This document shows positions 11,596 through 22,029 of a stretch of 64,000 nucleotides of DNA, piece by piece. The notes below the pieces were generated by a model. That model saw only the letters and a list, made by a program, of their open reading frames with translations, searched no databases and was not told the origin of the DNA. This DNA comes from Rana temporaria. Taxonomy: Eukaryota > Chordata > Amphibia > Anura > Ranidae. Both the position numbers and the translations under genes were made by a program. The stretch covers positions 159,266,456-159,330,455 of the forward strand of contig NC_053494.1 of NCBI RefSeq assembly GCF_905171775.1. Reading direction: 5' to 3'. Numbering within the stretch: the first letter of the stretch is position 1; each line of letters opens with the position of its first letter.

Positions 11596-12096
11596 TAAAG
11601 GGGTTGAAAGGTTCGCGTTTTTTCACCTTAATGCATCCTATGCATTAAGGTGAAAAAACATCCTGTGCTTACAAGCCACCCAGCTTGCTTACTTACCTGA
11701 GCCCTCAAAAGTCCTGCGTCATGAACGCGCTGGCTACTCGCCCCTGTGTTCTCGGCTGTTCTTGGCTCTTCTTTGGAAATTGATAGCAGCGCAGCCATTG
11801 GCTCCCGCTGTTGTCAGTCTAACCAATGACGCAGCGCGCCAGGGAGTGGGGCTGAGTGATACACTTAGCGGCTATAGCCGCCGACTGTATCACGGGAGCG
11901 TGCCCGCAATCTAACCCCCTTGGGAGAGCGCTTCCCAGAACAGGGGTTAGCTCTTGCGGGGAGGAGCCAAGACAGCCACTGAGGGTCCCCAGGAGACCAG
12001 GATCGGGGTCACTCTGTGTAAAGCGAGCTGCACAGTGCAGGTAAGTATGACGTGTTTGTTTTAAAAAAAAAAAAGAACCTTTACAACCCCTTTAAG
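11596..12096. mobile_element. Family D element with AAAGGGGTTG...CAACCCCTTT ends
   Basis: Abuts the previous cap element directly. Starts taaaggggttgaaaggttcg and ends gaacctttacaaccccttta, the same terminal sequence as family B but with an unrelated interior (caatgacgcagcgcgcc, gctatagccgcc). An internal hairpin at about 11617-11660 pairs tttttcaccttaatgcat with atgcattaaggtgaaaaa. Donor-like gtaagt at 12041-12046 on + and its mirror at 11691-11696 on -. Confidence 0.7.
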
Positions 12097-13263
12097 ACTG
12101 CCGGACAGAACGCTGAAGCAAGATGGCTTCAGGGGACCAGTTACACAGAGGGGAATAAGCCTGCAGTAAGGAGGGATAATGTAAGTAAAGTTGGTTTCAT
12201 AACCCTAGGCAAAAACAAGCATTTAACCCTTACAGTGCGGGGAGAACCTTACTACAAGGGTAGTTTTGATTTTAGCTTTAAGGTTACAGGCCACATTTCT
12301 GGTGGACGTCTGTGGTTTGAATTACCTAACAATGTTGTAGTACCTGTTGGAGTTGTAGGATAGGATCATTCCTTTGCTACACTAGTGAGCATAGGGGTTT
12401 TATTTCCACATATGTCTTCATTACTGTCACTGTCACTGGGGCAGAAAGTGAGAGAAAACACTCCTCAGCAATTAAAACCTTACAACATTTATAACACTTC
12501 CCCACTTTCTAAAAACAAATGTTTAAACTTTGCAGTAACATGCAAAACACGTGTTATGCGTATCGGTGTGCTGTGGTGCCATTATTTTTATTGCCACCCA
12601 AGTGCACCTTGCCAACAGACCTGCGTTGCAGTGCACCACAATGCATGCTAATACACCACAAACATATACAACCAGTCTAAGTGCATATCCAGCTAAAACC
12701 TTTTTTCTTTGGGTAGAGTGTGGAAGGATTAGAAAACCTGTCAGGTTTATTTATTTTTTTGATACCCAGGATTCCTGCTGAGATGTCCCCTAACTATCTG
12801 TCACATGACAACTGTTTCACCAGACAGGAAATGAGGTAAAATTGACAAGAGACACAGACTACAAAACAATTCTGACAGGGATTCTTGCCTTCCCCCTACT
12901 GTACTAATAATGGAGCATCATTATTGAGCCTCATGCACGTGGACATATAACAGCTCCTTGTGTGTAAAATTCTCTGTGCTTTCCTGGGCCTGGGGAGCTG
13001 CACCTGCCACACCACCCACGCATGCTGGTAAAGTGTTTCTCCCCCAAATGGGAAAGTAGCACATTGGGTGAAAATAGGCATTTTCACGCATTGGCATTTA
13101 CCTGAGCGCAGCTGCATGCAGATATTCACTTGTGGTAGTAGGTCTATGCTGCACATATGGCTCCCCGCGTGCAGGAAAATGTCAGGGATTTTAGGCTTTA
13201 GCACACAGGAGCTGCTCTGTCTTTGCGCAACCTTAATTTTTGTCTTGCTATTGGAGATTTCAC
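12097..13263. other. Unassigned sequence
   Basis: No recognised gene. A 103-codon open stretch (12052-12363) begins inside the family D tail and matches no protein I know, so I do not call it a gene. Confidence 0.35.
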
Positions 13264-14309
13264 TTAAAGGGGTTGTAAAGGTTCGTTTTTTATTTTCTAA
13301 ATAGGTCCCTTAAAGCTAGTGCATTGGTGGTTCACTTACCTTTTCCTTAAGTTTCCCTTCTAAAAAAATGTTTTCTTTGTCTGAATTTCTCACTACCTGT
13401 TTCTCCTCAGTAAGGTGTTCAGTAAGCTGTTCTAAATGACTTTCCACCGCTCGGATGATGGTGAAAAGCTTACTGAGGAGAAACAGGAAGTGAGAAATTC
13501 AAACAAAGAAAAAAAAAACATTTAGAAGGGAAATCGAAAGAAAAGGTTAGTGAACCAACAATGCACTAGCTTTTATTGCAATTGGCTATAGCCCAGCCAC
13601 GGCCTTTCAATCCTCTGGATACTCAGGGTGGAACACTTATGTTAAGCAGCGAGATCCAAGCCTCAGCAATAGGATGGAAAGGAGTTGCAGTTCACTCTCA
13701 ATAACCCCCTCAATAGACAGCAGCAATCAAGCGGTCCAGACACATACACCGGAAGATAAAGAAGGGGCACAATAGCGTGATACCGCAGGATAAAATATAT
13801 TTAATAAAAGTAGTGTACTTACATCAGTACGAGTAAAAACAGCGTGTGACAACAAACAGTAAAGCCGGCCGGCTTGAGGAGCCCTCCTCCTTGGCGTGGT
13901 GACGTCACTGACGCAGCCTCCCAGACGCGTTTCGTCACTAATGGACGTTTTCAATGGGGGTCAGTGTTATTCTTACGGTGGAGGATTTGCACCAAATGCA
14001 TGCATGTCACCTGGGTGTTCGAAGTTTGACTAAATTTAAGAACCTAGTGTCATTCATCAAGCAAACCAAAGGCTCCATCTGATGTTATTGCCTACATGGG
14101 GATTTCACCAATTTTCATTCATTGACTGACATTGTTTTTGAATTTATTAGAGTGGCGCGGCTTTTTTATACTATATATTGCTTTGTTTTTCCAACGTCAG
14201 CTGCTGCCTATAGACTCTGTGGTGGAAGCGCGGTTTTTTGTTTTTCCAATGCACTAGCTTAAAGGGACCTATTTAGAAAATAAAAGACGAACCTTTACAA
14301 CCCCTTTAA
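13264..14309. mobile_element. Family B foldback element, copy 2, split by an insertion
   Basis: Left half 13264-13572 and right half about 14248-14309, starting ttaaaggggttgtaaaggtt and ending gaacctttacaacccctttaa. Arms match copy 1 (ttagtgaaccaacaatgcac and complement). The interrupting 675-bp segment is separate. Confidence 0.8.
13573..14247. mobile_element. 675-bp insertion with 13-bp TSD AATGCACTAGCTT
   Basis: The 13-bp flank aatgcactagctt occurs at 13560-13572 and 14248-14260. The left-flank copy is expected within family B, so the duplication is due to insertion. A TSD of this length fits target-primed insertion (LINE/SINE-like) better than cut-and-paste. The interior has ggtgacgtcactgacgcagc and acgcgtttcgtcac, as in the 4497-5320 repeat. 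No coding frame recognised. On the minus strand it would end near ttattgcaataaaag without a long poly-A. Confidence 0.8.
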
Positions 14310-14386
14310 CTTTTTGCCTGGTGAATCTCTGAGGGCCCAATAAGACCAGCCTAGTCTGTTGTGGTGTGTTAAATGCATGTGTGTTA

Positions 14387-14700
14387 GCCCTGGTTCATAT
14401 TGATGATACTTTAAAATCGCAGTACTTAACTTGAAGTAGCACAATTTCAAAGTAGCAAGGTCAGCGCGATTTCAGGTGCTACTTGATAAACATCTGTGTG
14501 GCTTCATACACAGATGTCTATTGAAGTCGCACCTGAAATCAGCAAAAGTGGTGCAGGAACTACTTTTGCAAATCGGTGCGGTGACGTAAAATCGGTGATG
14601 CACCAATTGGAACAGTGCCATTGCTGCCAATGGGCTGTGACTTGTCATGCGATTTGATCTCTGAAATCGCATGACAATTCGCTCCAATGTGAACCTAGCC
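14387..14700. mobile_element. Palindromic MITE with GGTTCACATTG ends, TSD TTA
   Basis: 314 bp, starting gccctggttcatattgatga and ending gctccaatgtgaacctagcc, with TTA at 14384-14386 and 14701-14703. The arms contain internal complementary words, for example catctgtgtggcttcatacacagatg and catgcgatt/aatcgcatg. No coding capacity. Confidence 0.78.
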
Positions 14701-14814
14701 TTAATGTGTTTTATTAGGGCAGCCCATCCACTTGTACACACCAAGCTTGCATGTAGAATTTTCAGCAGGGCACCAAACCTTGCATTAATGCATAGCTGTG
14801 CCCTGGGCTGCAAC

Positions 14815-15179
14815 TAGGTTGACCACGTGTCCCAGATTGCCTGGGACAGTCCCGCATTTTGCAGGTCTGTGCCGGGCACATTAATTCCAGGACAATACAG
14901 TGTCCCGAAATGAAACTTACACAGCCACCCCCCCCCTCCTGGGCAAATCTGATGCCCCCCCAAAAAGTCCACCACATCACCGCTTTACTCACTGACAATA
15001 CTTGTCCTGCCTGGGAATGCCTGGAGGAGCGCAATCCCGCCCCCTGCTTATGATTAGAGAAATCATAAATCCCACCTCTTGTGTCCTCCAATCACTGTGC
15101 TGTGATCCGTTACAGCACAAGCTGATTTTTGGGAAGGGAGGGTGTCCCTGAATGGTAGTTTGGAAATGTGGTCACCCTA
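14815..15179. mobile_element. hAT-type element, 8-bp TSD GCTGCAAC
   Basis: 365 bp. Starts taggttgaccacgtgtccc and ends atgtggtcaccctag minus its last base. TSD gctgcaac is at 14807-14814 and 15180-15187. The ends are related to the TAGGGTGACCA termini at 1908 and 58346 but the interior differs. It lies about 420 bp upstream of the first PDE11A exon of this window. Confidence 0.88.
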
Positions 15180-15601
15180 GCTGCAACGCAAGTGCTCTAA
15201 GAAAAAATGGCACCACATTGCACCAACACGCTTAAGAAAGCCCCAGATAGAAGTGAAATCTGACAGAGGTTCTGATCTTTTCCCACTCTATCCAAAACTG
15301 AAAAAAACATTTTGTATTGGTGTCTACTTAATGCACATATGGTTATGTAAACAACTGTTAAGTAATTCTTTTTTGGGTGCTGTTAGTTTTTTCACTTGAA
15401 ATTTAATTTCAGCAATCTGACAAGATGGACATCTATTTTTACTGCCTAATTCTAGTGAAGGACACAAACAACAGGGTTCTTGGCACAGAGAAACACATAC
15501 TTTGATGTATTACTGAACATTTCTGGAAAAATAAATCCTATGTATGAACAAAGTCCATTTCTCACTGAAGCAGTGTGTAACTCGGTTCTCTATCATTCAA
15601 G

Positions 15602-15748
15602 GCAGCCAACATCCCCTTGGTGTCAGAACTTTCTATCGATGACATCCATTTTGATGACTTCTCCCTGGACGTTGACGAGATGATTACAGCAGCCCTGAGA
15701 ATGTTCATGGAGTTGGGAATGGTTCAGAAGTTTAAAATTGATTACGAG
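15602..15748 (+). CDS. PDE11A: PDE11A internal exon (start of catalytic domain)
   Basis: 147 bp, 49 codons, phase 0 at both ends. The acceptor AG is at 15600-15601 and the donor gtaaac begins at 15749. The translation runs from AANIPLVSELSIDDIHFDDF to VQKFKIDYE, the segment linking the GAF region to the helical catalytic domain in PDE11A. The acceptor lacks a strong pyrimidine tract, but reading frame and protein match continue exactly to the next exon. There is no stop in frame. From memory, human PDE11A differs at only a couple of positions in this exon (an A to S and an A to E change). The following intron is only 123 bp, unusually short beside the next two. Confidence 0.95.
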
Positions 15749-15871
15749 GTAAACATCTGCTCTGCTCATGTATCAGCCTCTCTTGTACTGGCAAAGGTTC
15801 TCTGTACACTGGTAATGAGATCTTCTGCCATACATAGTACAGCACATCTTCATGCCCCTTCTGTTTTACAG

Positions 15872-15979
15872 ACCTTGTGCAGGTGGCTGCTGACAGTGAG
15901 GAAGAATTATCGAATGGTTCTCTATCACAACTGGCGGCATGCCTTCAATGTGTGCCAGCTGATGTTTGCCATGTTAACT
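15872..15979 (+). CDS. PDE11A: PDE11A internal exon carrying the HNxxHA motif
   Basis: 108 bp, 36 codons, phase 0 at both ends. The acceptor follows a pyrimidine-rich run ending ctgttttacag; the donor gtgagt starts at 15980. The exon encodes TLCRWLLTVRKNY, then YHNWRHAFNVCQLMFAMLT. In PDE structures the first His of the HNxxHA signature acts as the general acid for cleavage of the cyclic phosphodiester, and the second His is a metal ligand. Both are intact, so nothing in this exon suggests a pseudogene. The downstream intron of about 18.35 kb holds most of the nested transposons described below. Confidence 0.97.
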
Positions 15980-16152
15980 GTGAGTATTAAGGCTCCAGAT
16001 CATTTTATTTGTGCTGTCTTTTCTATGTTTTGATATATTACTAGGTGTTCATCATTTAATTCAGACATTTCAGGAAAGTATTGGTTTAAAGGGAAATTTG
16101 AATGGTTTAGGGTAAATTTAATTTGTTTTTTTAAAGTGTAAAAGCTTTTAAA

Positions 16153-16193
16153 GGAGAAATATGGTCAAAGCTCTTTTGACCATATTTCTCCTG
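16153..16193. repeat. Perfect hairpin in the intron after the HNxxHA exon
   Basis: aggagaaatatggtcaaag is followed, after a 3-base loop, by its reverse complement with a single extra match, giving a stem of about 19 bp. It begins a repeat of unknown extent (to about 16610) that contains no exon and carries a gtgagt word at 16576. Confidence 0.6.
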
Positions 16194-16616
16194 TGGGCCA
16201 CAGAAGTGCACCTATTTCTGCACTCCTGTGACCTATATTCAGCTGACAGCAAGCTAAAGCCCTGTGACATTTTAGAGCCTTTTTAGACCAGTTTCTGCAG
16301 GGATCCCAACAATAAAGCTGAGATCCACCCAGATGCCTGACCGGCAACTGGCTCAGGCTATCAGTGCGCCGCTGAGAGCCTGAGCCAGCCGCTCTCGCCC
16401 CCTCCACAGCCTGGCACTCCAGTGAGCGCTGGAGGGGCAGAGCACAAAGATGGTGGCTGAAAGTCACTGCTTAGTGCACAAGAACTTGCCAGTCAACAGT
16501 CTTTGATCACTCAGTTCTCAGTTTAGAGCCAGTGGCAGACAGCTACATCATTGGATCAGTGCTGCAGCCATCTAGGTGAGTATGTATGTTCTTTTGTTCA
16601 TTCCCACAGTTCTCTA

Positions 16617-16989
16617 TTAAAGAGACACTGTCATTTTGCCCCACAGACCCCTTTATATTCACTTTACCAGCATTCCCTCATTGCTCCATGTTCCTTCTCT
16701 AGCTAGCAATGAAATTATTGGTGTTTGCAAACAGAAGGGGACTCCCCTAGTCATGCAACAGTGCTTGGGCCTAGTGAGTGGTTGCTAGAATAAGCACTGT
16801 CATAAGGGAGGAGGTCACATGCTTCTCCACACCAGGAAGAGTTGAGTATTGTAGATGACTGAGGAGAAGGTCGGTGTGGTGAGGAAGTGCTAGATAGCTG
16901 AGTATAATGGGTTGGGGGAGCTGTTTGTGCAAGTACATTGGGACACTGTCAGTTTGCCCCATATGAGCTATGTGACAGTCTCTCTTTAA
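16617..16989. mobile_element. Palindromic MITE with TTAAAGAGACACTGTCA ends
   Basis: Starts ttaaagagacactgtcat and ends tgacagtctctctttaa. A second inner copy of gggacactgtcagtttgccc at about 16940 shows a doubled right end. No coding capacity and no unambiguous TSD. Confidence 0.65.
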
Positions 16990-17099
16990 TGTATTTGGCA
17001 AGTCTAAACAAGAAATACTGGCATTCATACTGCATGGATACCAGGGCTGGTGCAAGGATTTTTGACACCCTAGGCGAAACCTCATTTTGCCGCCCCCTG

Positions 17100-17985
17100 G
17101 CTCCACCCCCAACCCCAGGAGGGGGGAGGAGGAGAGAGGGGAGGAGAGAAGAGGGGAGGAGGGGAGGAGAGGAGGAGAGGAGAGGGGGGAGGGGAGTGAG
17201 GAGGAGAGAGAGGGGAGGTGAGAAGATAGGGGGGAAGGAGAGAGAGAGGAGAGGGGGGAAGGAGAGAGAGAGGAGAGGGGGTAAGGAAAGAGAGGAGAGG
17301 GGAGAAGAGAGAGAGAGGAGAGGGGGAGAAGAGAGGGAGGAGAGGAGAGGGGGATAAGAGAGGAGAGGGGGAGAAGAGAGGAGAGGGGGGAGGAGAGAGA
17401 GGAGGGAGAGGAGAGGGGAGAGAGGAGGGAGAGAAGAGGAGAGGGGAGAGAGGAGGAGAGGAGAGAGGGGAGAGGAGGAGAGGGGATGGGAGGAGAGAGG
17501 AGAGGGGGAGAGGAGAGAGAGAGGAGAGGGGAGAGAGGAGGGAGAGCAGAGGAGAGGGGAGAGAGGAGGAGAGGAGAGAGGGGAGAGGAGAGGGGGGGAG
17601 AGGAGGAGAGGGGAGAGGAGAGAGGGGGGAGGGGAGAGGAGAGAGAGAGGAGAGGGGGGAGAGGGGGGAGGAGGAGAGGGGGGGAGGAGAGGAGGGAAGA
17701 AGGGGGAGAGGAGGGGAGAGGGGGAGAAGGAGGAGGGGAGAGGGAGGGAGACGAGAGAGGAGGGAAGAGGAGAGGGGAGAGGGAGGGAGAGGAGAGAGGA
17801 GAGAAGGGGAGGAGGGGAGAGGGAGGGAGAGGAGAGAGGAGGGAAGAGGAGAGAGGAGAGAAGGGGAGGAGGAGAGGGGGAGAAGGAGGGGGAGAGGGGA
17901 GAGGAGGGGGAGAGGGGGAGGAGGAGGAGAGGGGAGAGGAGGGGGAGAGGGGAGAGGAGGGGGAGAGGGGAGAGGAGAGGGACCC
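17100..17985 (+). repeat. GGAGAG-type homopurine satellite, about 880 bp
   Basis: The + strand is almost only A and G, built from irregular units such as ggagagagg, agaggggag and gggagaggagg. Only scattered non-purine bases interrupt it. Such mirror-rich polypurine DNA can adopt triplex (H-DNA) or stall polymerases. Long open frames on either strand (Pro/Ser/Leu-rich or Arg/Gly/Glu-rich) are artefacts of composition. Confidence 0.95.
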
Positions 17986-18358
17986 TTACATTCAGGCAAT
18001 GTGCTTGGTATAATCATGACATCACACATGTCAGGAGTCTGAGGACAGATCAGTCTATACACATTTTACAGTAATACAGTGCACTTCAAGTTCAGTCACA
18101 AATCCTGCCTCAATGCCTCCAGCTGTCCCCAATCACCAGGCACTGACTTCTCCATTTGGCTATACTAGCATGTCTGCACGTGAGTGACACTGCCGCTGTA
18201 CACACAGGACAGGCGACAGAATACCGGGAGGGAGAGCTGGCCTCTACAAATGACGGTCACAGGGAGGCGGGCTCAGGGGTCACATGACTAGACTCGGTAT
18301 ACAAGTCACAACTCTCAGTCACTGAATCATGTTTGGGCAGAGCTGGCAGTACTGGAAG

Positions 18359-18639
18359 CAGGGCTTTTTTTCAGGGGGAACTTGGGGGAACTCAGTTCCG
18401 CCACCTTTGGCTCAGACCCTTTGGAGCCTGCTCACCACAATCACTTGTAAACACAGAAGTCTGGTTTCTGTGTTTACAAGTGACAGCTCTGCACTCTGTG
18501 TGTAACCACCTGAACTCTGCACTCTGTATGTAATGCAATCCTGGTATTTAATGCCCCTTTAAGACCCTTCTACTGTTTGTGAAATCTGAACGGGTCGTGG
18601 TTGAGTTCCTGCACCTATTTTCTGAGAAAAAAAGCTCTG
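18359..18639. mobile_element. hAT-type element nested in a hAT element, TSD ACTGGAAG
   Basis: 281 bp. Starts cagggctttttttcaggg and ends tgagaaaaaaagctctg. Perfect 8-bp TSD actggaag at 18351-18358 and 18640-18647. An inner hairpin at about 18446-18481 pairs cttgtaaacacagaa with ttctgtgtttacaag. It inserted after the outer element was in place. Confidence 0.92.
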
Positions 18640-19809
18640 ACTGGAAGAGATCAGAGACACAGTCAGGTCACTGATCCAATCATAGAGGCGCACAATGATG
18701 TGTTTGCTTTTGTTCCATCGGAAGACTCGGGACATATCCTCCAGTGCGGTGCTGCGCCTCTAATGATACTACGGTTGCCTGCCTGCCTAAGTACATGTAA
18801 CATACTGCAGAGGCGCCGGGCAGCATCCCCTGCATTATACAGCACTGCACTCAACACCCAACACATACATAACACGGAGACCATGGGAGACAGGGAGTAG
18901 GGAAACCAGGGGCCGGGCGCCCTAGACGGCAGTGCGCCCCCACGCGGCGGCCTAGTTTGCCTAGTGGTAGCGCCGGCCCTGATGGATACCACTGCACTGC
19001 TATCCATGCATTTATGAAACAATCCTGCTAAATACCTTGTTTTGGCATTTGTTATTGTGGTCATGTGACTGCTCAGCCTCCTTTTCTGTCTGCCTAATTT
19101 GCGGTTGCTGAACTGGGAACTTGGATGGTGGGAAGGCACGTACACATCACAAGAGGCAAAACCATCTCTCATCCAGGACTGTGTCTTCTGTCGTGGCCAC
19201 ACTATAGCATAGGGCTGACAAAACTGTTGCAGCACTGTCAGACTTTGATCCCCTGCAGATTTTGAAAGTTTGTCCACTTACAAAGAAATTAAGGGTCTAT
19301 AATTTTATCATAGGTGCATTTTAAATGATAAAGACAGAATATTAACCAAAAATCCATTAAAAACACATGATACAAATGTTATAAATTTAGTTGCAGTTCA
19401 GTAAAATAATTATTTGATCCCCAAGCAAAACATGACTTAGTATTTGGTGGAGAAACCATTGGTGGCAAGCACAGAAGTAAGGCCTTTCTTTAGGGTAGTT
19501 ACAAGGTTTGCACACATCTCAGGAGGGATTTTGGTCTGCTCTTCTTTACAGATCTTCTCTAAATCCTTAAGGTTTCTTGGCTGTCGCTTGACAACTCAAA
19601 GTTTCAGCTCCCTCCATACATTTTTCTAAAGGGTTAAGGTCTGGAGACTGGCTAGGCCCTTCCATGACCTTAATGTGCCTTTTCTTGAGCCACTTCTTTG
19701 TTGCCTTGGTGATATGTTTTGGGTCATTGTCATGCTGGAAGACCCATCCATAACCCATCTTCAGTGTTCTGGCTGAGAGAAAAAGCTTCTCATCCAAAAT
19801 TTTACAATA

Positions 19810-21080
19810 CAGTGGGTGACCGCGATATTGTGTCAATCTCGCTCCCTTTCTCGGCGAGATTGACCACCTACGAGCCCCATCGCGGGAGCCAGTGCCAAGC
19901 TGGCTTGCCGCGATGGAGACAAAGCCGTCATAGAAGCCACAGGGATCCGACTTGGATTGCTGCCAATTCTAGCTGCGGCGTTTGGTATGAATCCTGAGAG
20001 GGAACTCCACGCCAAATTTTAAATAAAAAACCGGCATGGGTTCCCCCCCCAGGGGCATACCAGGCCCTTAGGTCTGGTATGGGTTGTAAGAAGACCCCCC
20101 CATGCCAAAAAACCAGCGTGGGGGTCCCCCCACAATCCATACCAGACCCGTATCCAAAGCACGCTGCCCGGCCGGCCAGGAAAGGAGTGGGGACGAGCGA
20201 GCACCCCCCCTCCTGAGCCGTACCAGGCCGGATGCCCTCAACATGGGGGGGTTGGGTGCTCTGGGGCAGGGGGGCGCACTGTGGCCCCCCACCCCAGAGC
20301 ACCCTGTCCCCATGTTGATAAGGACAGGGCCTCTTCCCGACAACCCTGGCCGTTGCTTGTTGGGGTCTGCGGGTGGGGGGCTTATCGGAATCTGGGAGCC
20401 CCCTTAAATGAGGGGGCTCCCAGATACCGGCCCCCCACCCTAGGTGAATAAATATGGGGTACATCGTACCCCTACCCATTCACCTGGAGGCAAAGTGTAA
20501 AAGAAAATAAACACACGACAGAAGGTTTTTAAAGTAATTTATTAGTCAGCTCCAGGGGTGCCCCCCTCTCTTCTCTAGCTCTTTTACAAGGGGGGCCTTC
20601 TTCTTCCGCTCTCGGGGGGTCTTCTCCGCTCTCCGGGGGTCTTCTTCCGATCTCCAGGGGTCTTCTCCACTCTCCGGGGGTCTTCTCCCATCTTCTCCGC
20701 TCTCCGCTGTCATCTCGGCGCTCCCCGGTGCCTTCTTCTTCAGGGTTGGCCGCCGCTATCTTCGTGTGTTAGCTCAATTACTAGCGGCGGCCAGCCCGCT
20801 CTTCTGTGACGTCTTCTTCTCTTCTTCTCCCGATGTTGACACAACGCTTCTTCCCACTGTAATGGCCGGGTGCGCGGTTCGCACTGATTTATATAGGCCT
20901 TTCATATGATGTCACAGTCCCATCATGCTCCGGTACCTACCCACGTGGTACCTACCTTCTATGACGCGCTCGCTGGAATGTGCTTTGTCTATTCCAGCGA
21001 GTGCGAAATGTCGGCACACTGTCGCCGAGAATCAGCGCGATTTTGTCGTGCTGGAAACACATTCTCGGCAACAGGTACAG
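19810..21080. mobile_element. 1.27-kb TA-flanked element inserted in the Tc1 copy
   Basis: The Tc1 sequence resumes exactly across it at a TA dinucleotide (19808-19809 and 21081-21082), so the TSD is TA. Ends are cagtgggtgaccgcgat and ttctcggcaacaggtacag. The interior is very GC-rich, with repeated ccataccagacccgtatcc, ggcataccaggcccttagg and cccccaccccagagcaccc blocks, a 23-bp-type minisatellite, and a cgctcgctggaatgtg hairpin. Long frames here are compositional. An autonomous transposase is not seen; a Tc1/mariner-mobilised passenger is inferred from the TA target. Confidence 0.75.
20598..20709 (+). repeat. Minisatellite, about 20-23 bp units (CTTCTCCGCTCTCCGGGGGT)
   Basis: About five imperfect head-to-tail units of cttctccgctctccgggggt type inside the TA-flanked element. 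Confidence 0.8.
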
Positions 21081-21185
21081 TACATGGCCCTGTCTGTTGG
21101 CCCCTCAGTGTGGCAAAGTCGGCCTGTACCTTTAGCAGAGAAAAAGCCCCAAAGCATTATGTTTCCACCTCCTGTTCAACTGTGA

Positions 21186-21390
21186 TGCCCTGTACACACC
21201 ATCCGATATCTGATGAAATCTAATCCGATGGATTTTTTTCGTCGGATATCCGATAAAGCTGACTTTCATCACCATCAGTCAAATATCCGATCGTGTCCAA
21301 AGCGGTGACGTAAAACACTACGACGTGCTGAGAAAAATTAAGTTCAATGTTTCCGAGCCTGCATCGACTTGATTCTGTCAGCAGTTAGCC
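21186..21390. mobile_element. Cap element, truncated on the right (CCGATATC words)
   Basis: Starts tgccctgtacacaccatcc after TGA (21183-21185), in the Tc1 remnant. Contains atccgatgg, ggatatccgat and the core gtgacgtaaaacactacgac near 21305, and ends near ttgattctgtcagcag. The right arm and cap are missing. Confidence 0.72.
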
Positions 21391-21554
21391 TTCGACGAGG
21401 CCAGAGGTTTTGTTTTCTCTTTTTTCCTGTACGGCGGTGGAACGGGTGGCATGATTGATGATGGATCTATACAAGGAGACATTGTTTTTTATTTTTTAAT
21501 GAAGGACTTGTCAAAAAGTAGTGTACTGTCTTTACTTACTTTGTACACCTTTTT

Positions 21555-21925
21555 TGGTGAGTGGGTAAAGGCCCCGGATTTGGGGCCCCCTTTATTAAAG
21601 GGAGTTTCCCGATTCCGATAAGCCCCCCACCAGCAGACCCCTACAACCCAGAGTTGTGGGGAAGCATCCCTTGTCCCTATCAACATGGGAACAAGGTGCT
21701 TTGGGGTGGGGGAAGGTCAGAGTGCTCCGTGTTGAGGGTATGAGGCCTGGTATGGTTCAGGAGGGGGTGCTCGCTGATCTCCCCCCTTTTCCTCACCTGC
21801 TGGGCTGCATGCTTGGATTAGGGTCTGGTATGGATCATAGGGGGGACCCGACGTCTTTTTTATTTTTAAATTGGGCATTGGGTTCCCCCTAAAATTCATA
21901 CCAGAACCAAAGTGCCTGGTATAGG
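21555..21925 (-). repeat. Partial second copy of the CATACCAG-rich GC repeat
   Basis: In reverse orientation it matches the interior of the element at 19810-21080: ccgataagccccccacc, caacatgggaacaaggtg, gtctggtatggatcat. It is diverged, and neither terminus is present. Confidence 0.65.
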
Positions 21926-22029
21926 TTTGGGGGGCTATACTGTTTTTATTTTTTTGAAAATTCTATTGCTGGCATTCTTTTGTTTAAATTTTAGCTGTCA
22001 GTAGGGAAGCTCTCTGGCAGCTGATGAGT

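Larger units (their letters stand above)
17042..18981. mobile_element. hAT-type element carrying a homopurine satellite, 8-bp TSD ATGGATAC
   Basis: 1,940 bp. Starts cagggctggtgcaagga and ends tagcgccggccctg, an inverted CAGGGCyGGyGC pair. TSD atggatac is at 17034-17041 and 18982-18989. It contains the purine satellite at about 17100-17985 and a second hAT element at 18359-18639. The frames open along the satellite are low-complexity and not genes. No transposase remains. Confidence 0.9.
19231..21185 (-). mobile_element. Tc1-type transposon fragment, split by a TA-target insertion
   Basis: Transposase remnant on the minus strand in two pieces: 21083-21185 and 19444-19807. The N-ward piece reads as GGNIMLWGFFSAKGTGR. 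The second reads LYCKILDEKLFLSARTLKMG, then WVFQHDNDPKHITKATKKWL, then a SPDLNPLEK block. This is the DDE-domain region of Tc1 transposases, including the 'HDNDPKH' and 'SPDLNPxE' motifs. The 3' non-coding end continues to about 19231 (ttgatcccctgcagatt). Stops and frame changes break it; the N-terminal DNA-binding half is absent, cut off by a cap element at 21186. Not functional. Confidence 0.88.

Noticed and set aside
12052..12363. 103-codon open frame on the plus strand
   Set aside because: It begins inside the tail of a repeat (family D) and matches no protein family I recognise.
1..15601. Search for the preceding PDE11A exon (GAF-catalytic linker)
   Set aside because: None recognised; probably upstream of the window.
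15480..15683. 67-codon frame overlapping the first PDE11A exon
   Set aside because: Different frame from the real exon; it starts in the intron and shadows the true coding frame.
17082..18062. 326-codon open frame on the minus strand, rich in Pro, Ser and Leu
   Set aside because: It lies on the homopurine satellite and is open only because of composition; no start context, domain or splice support.
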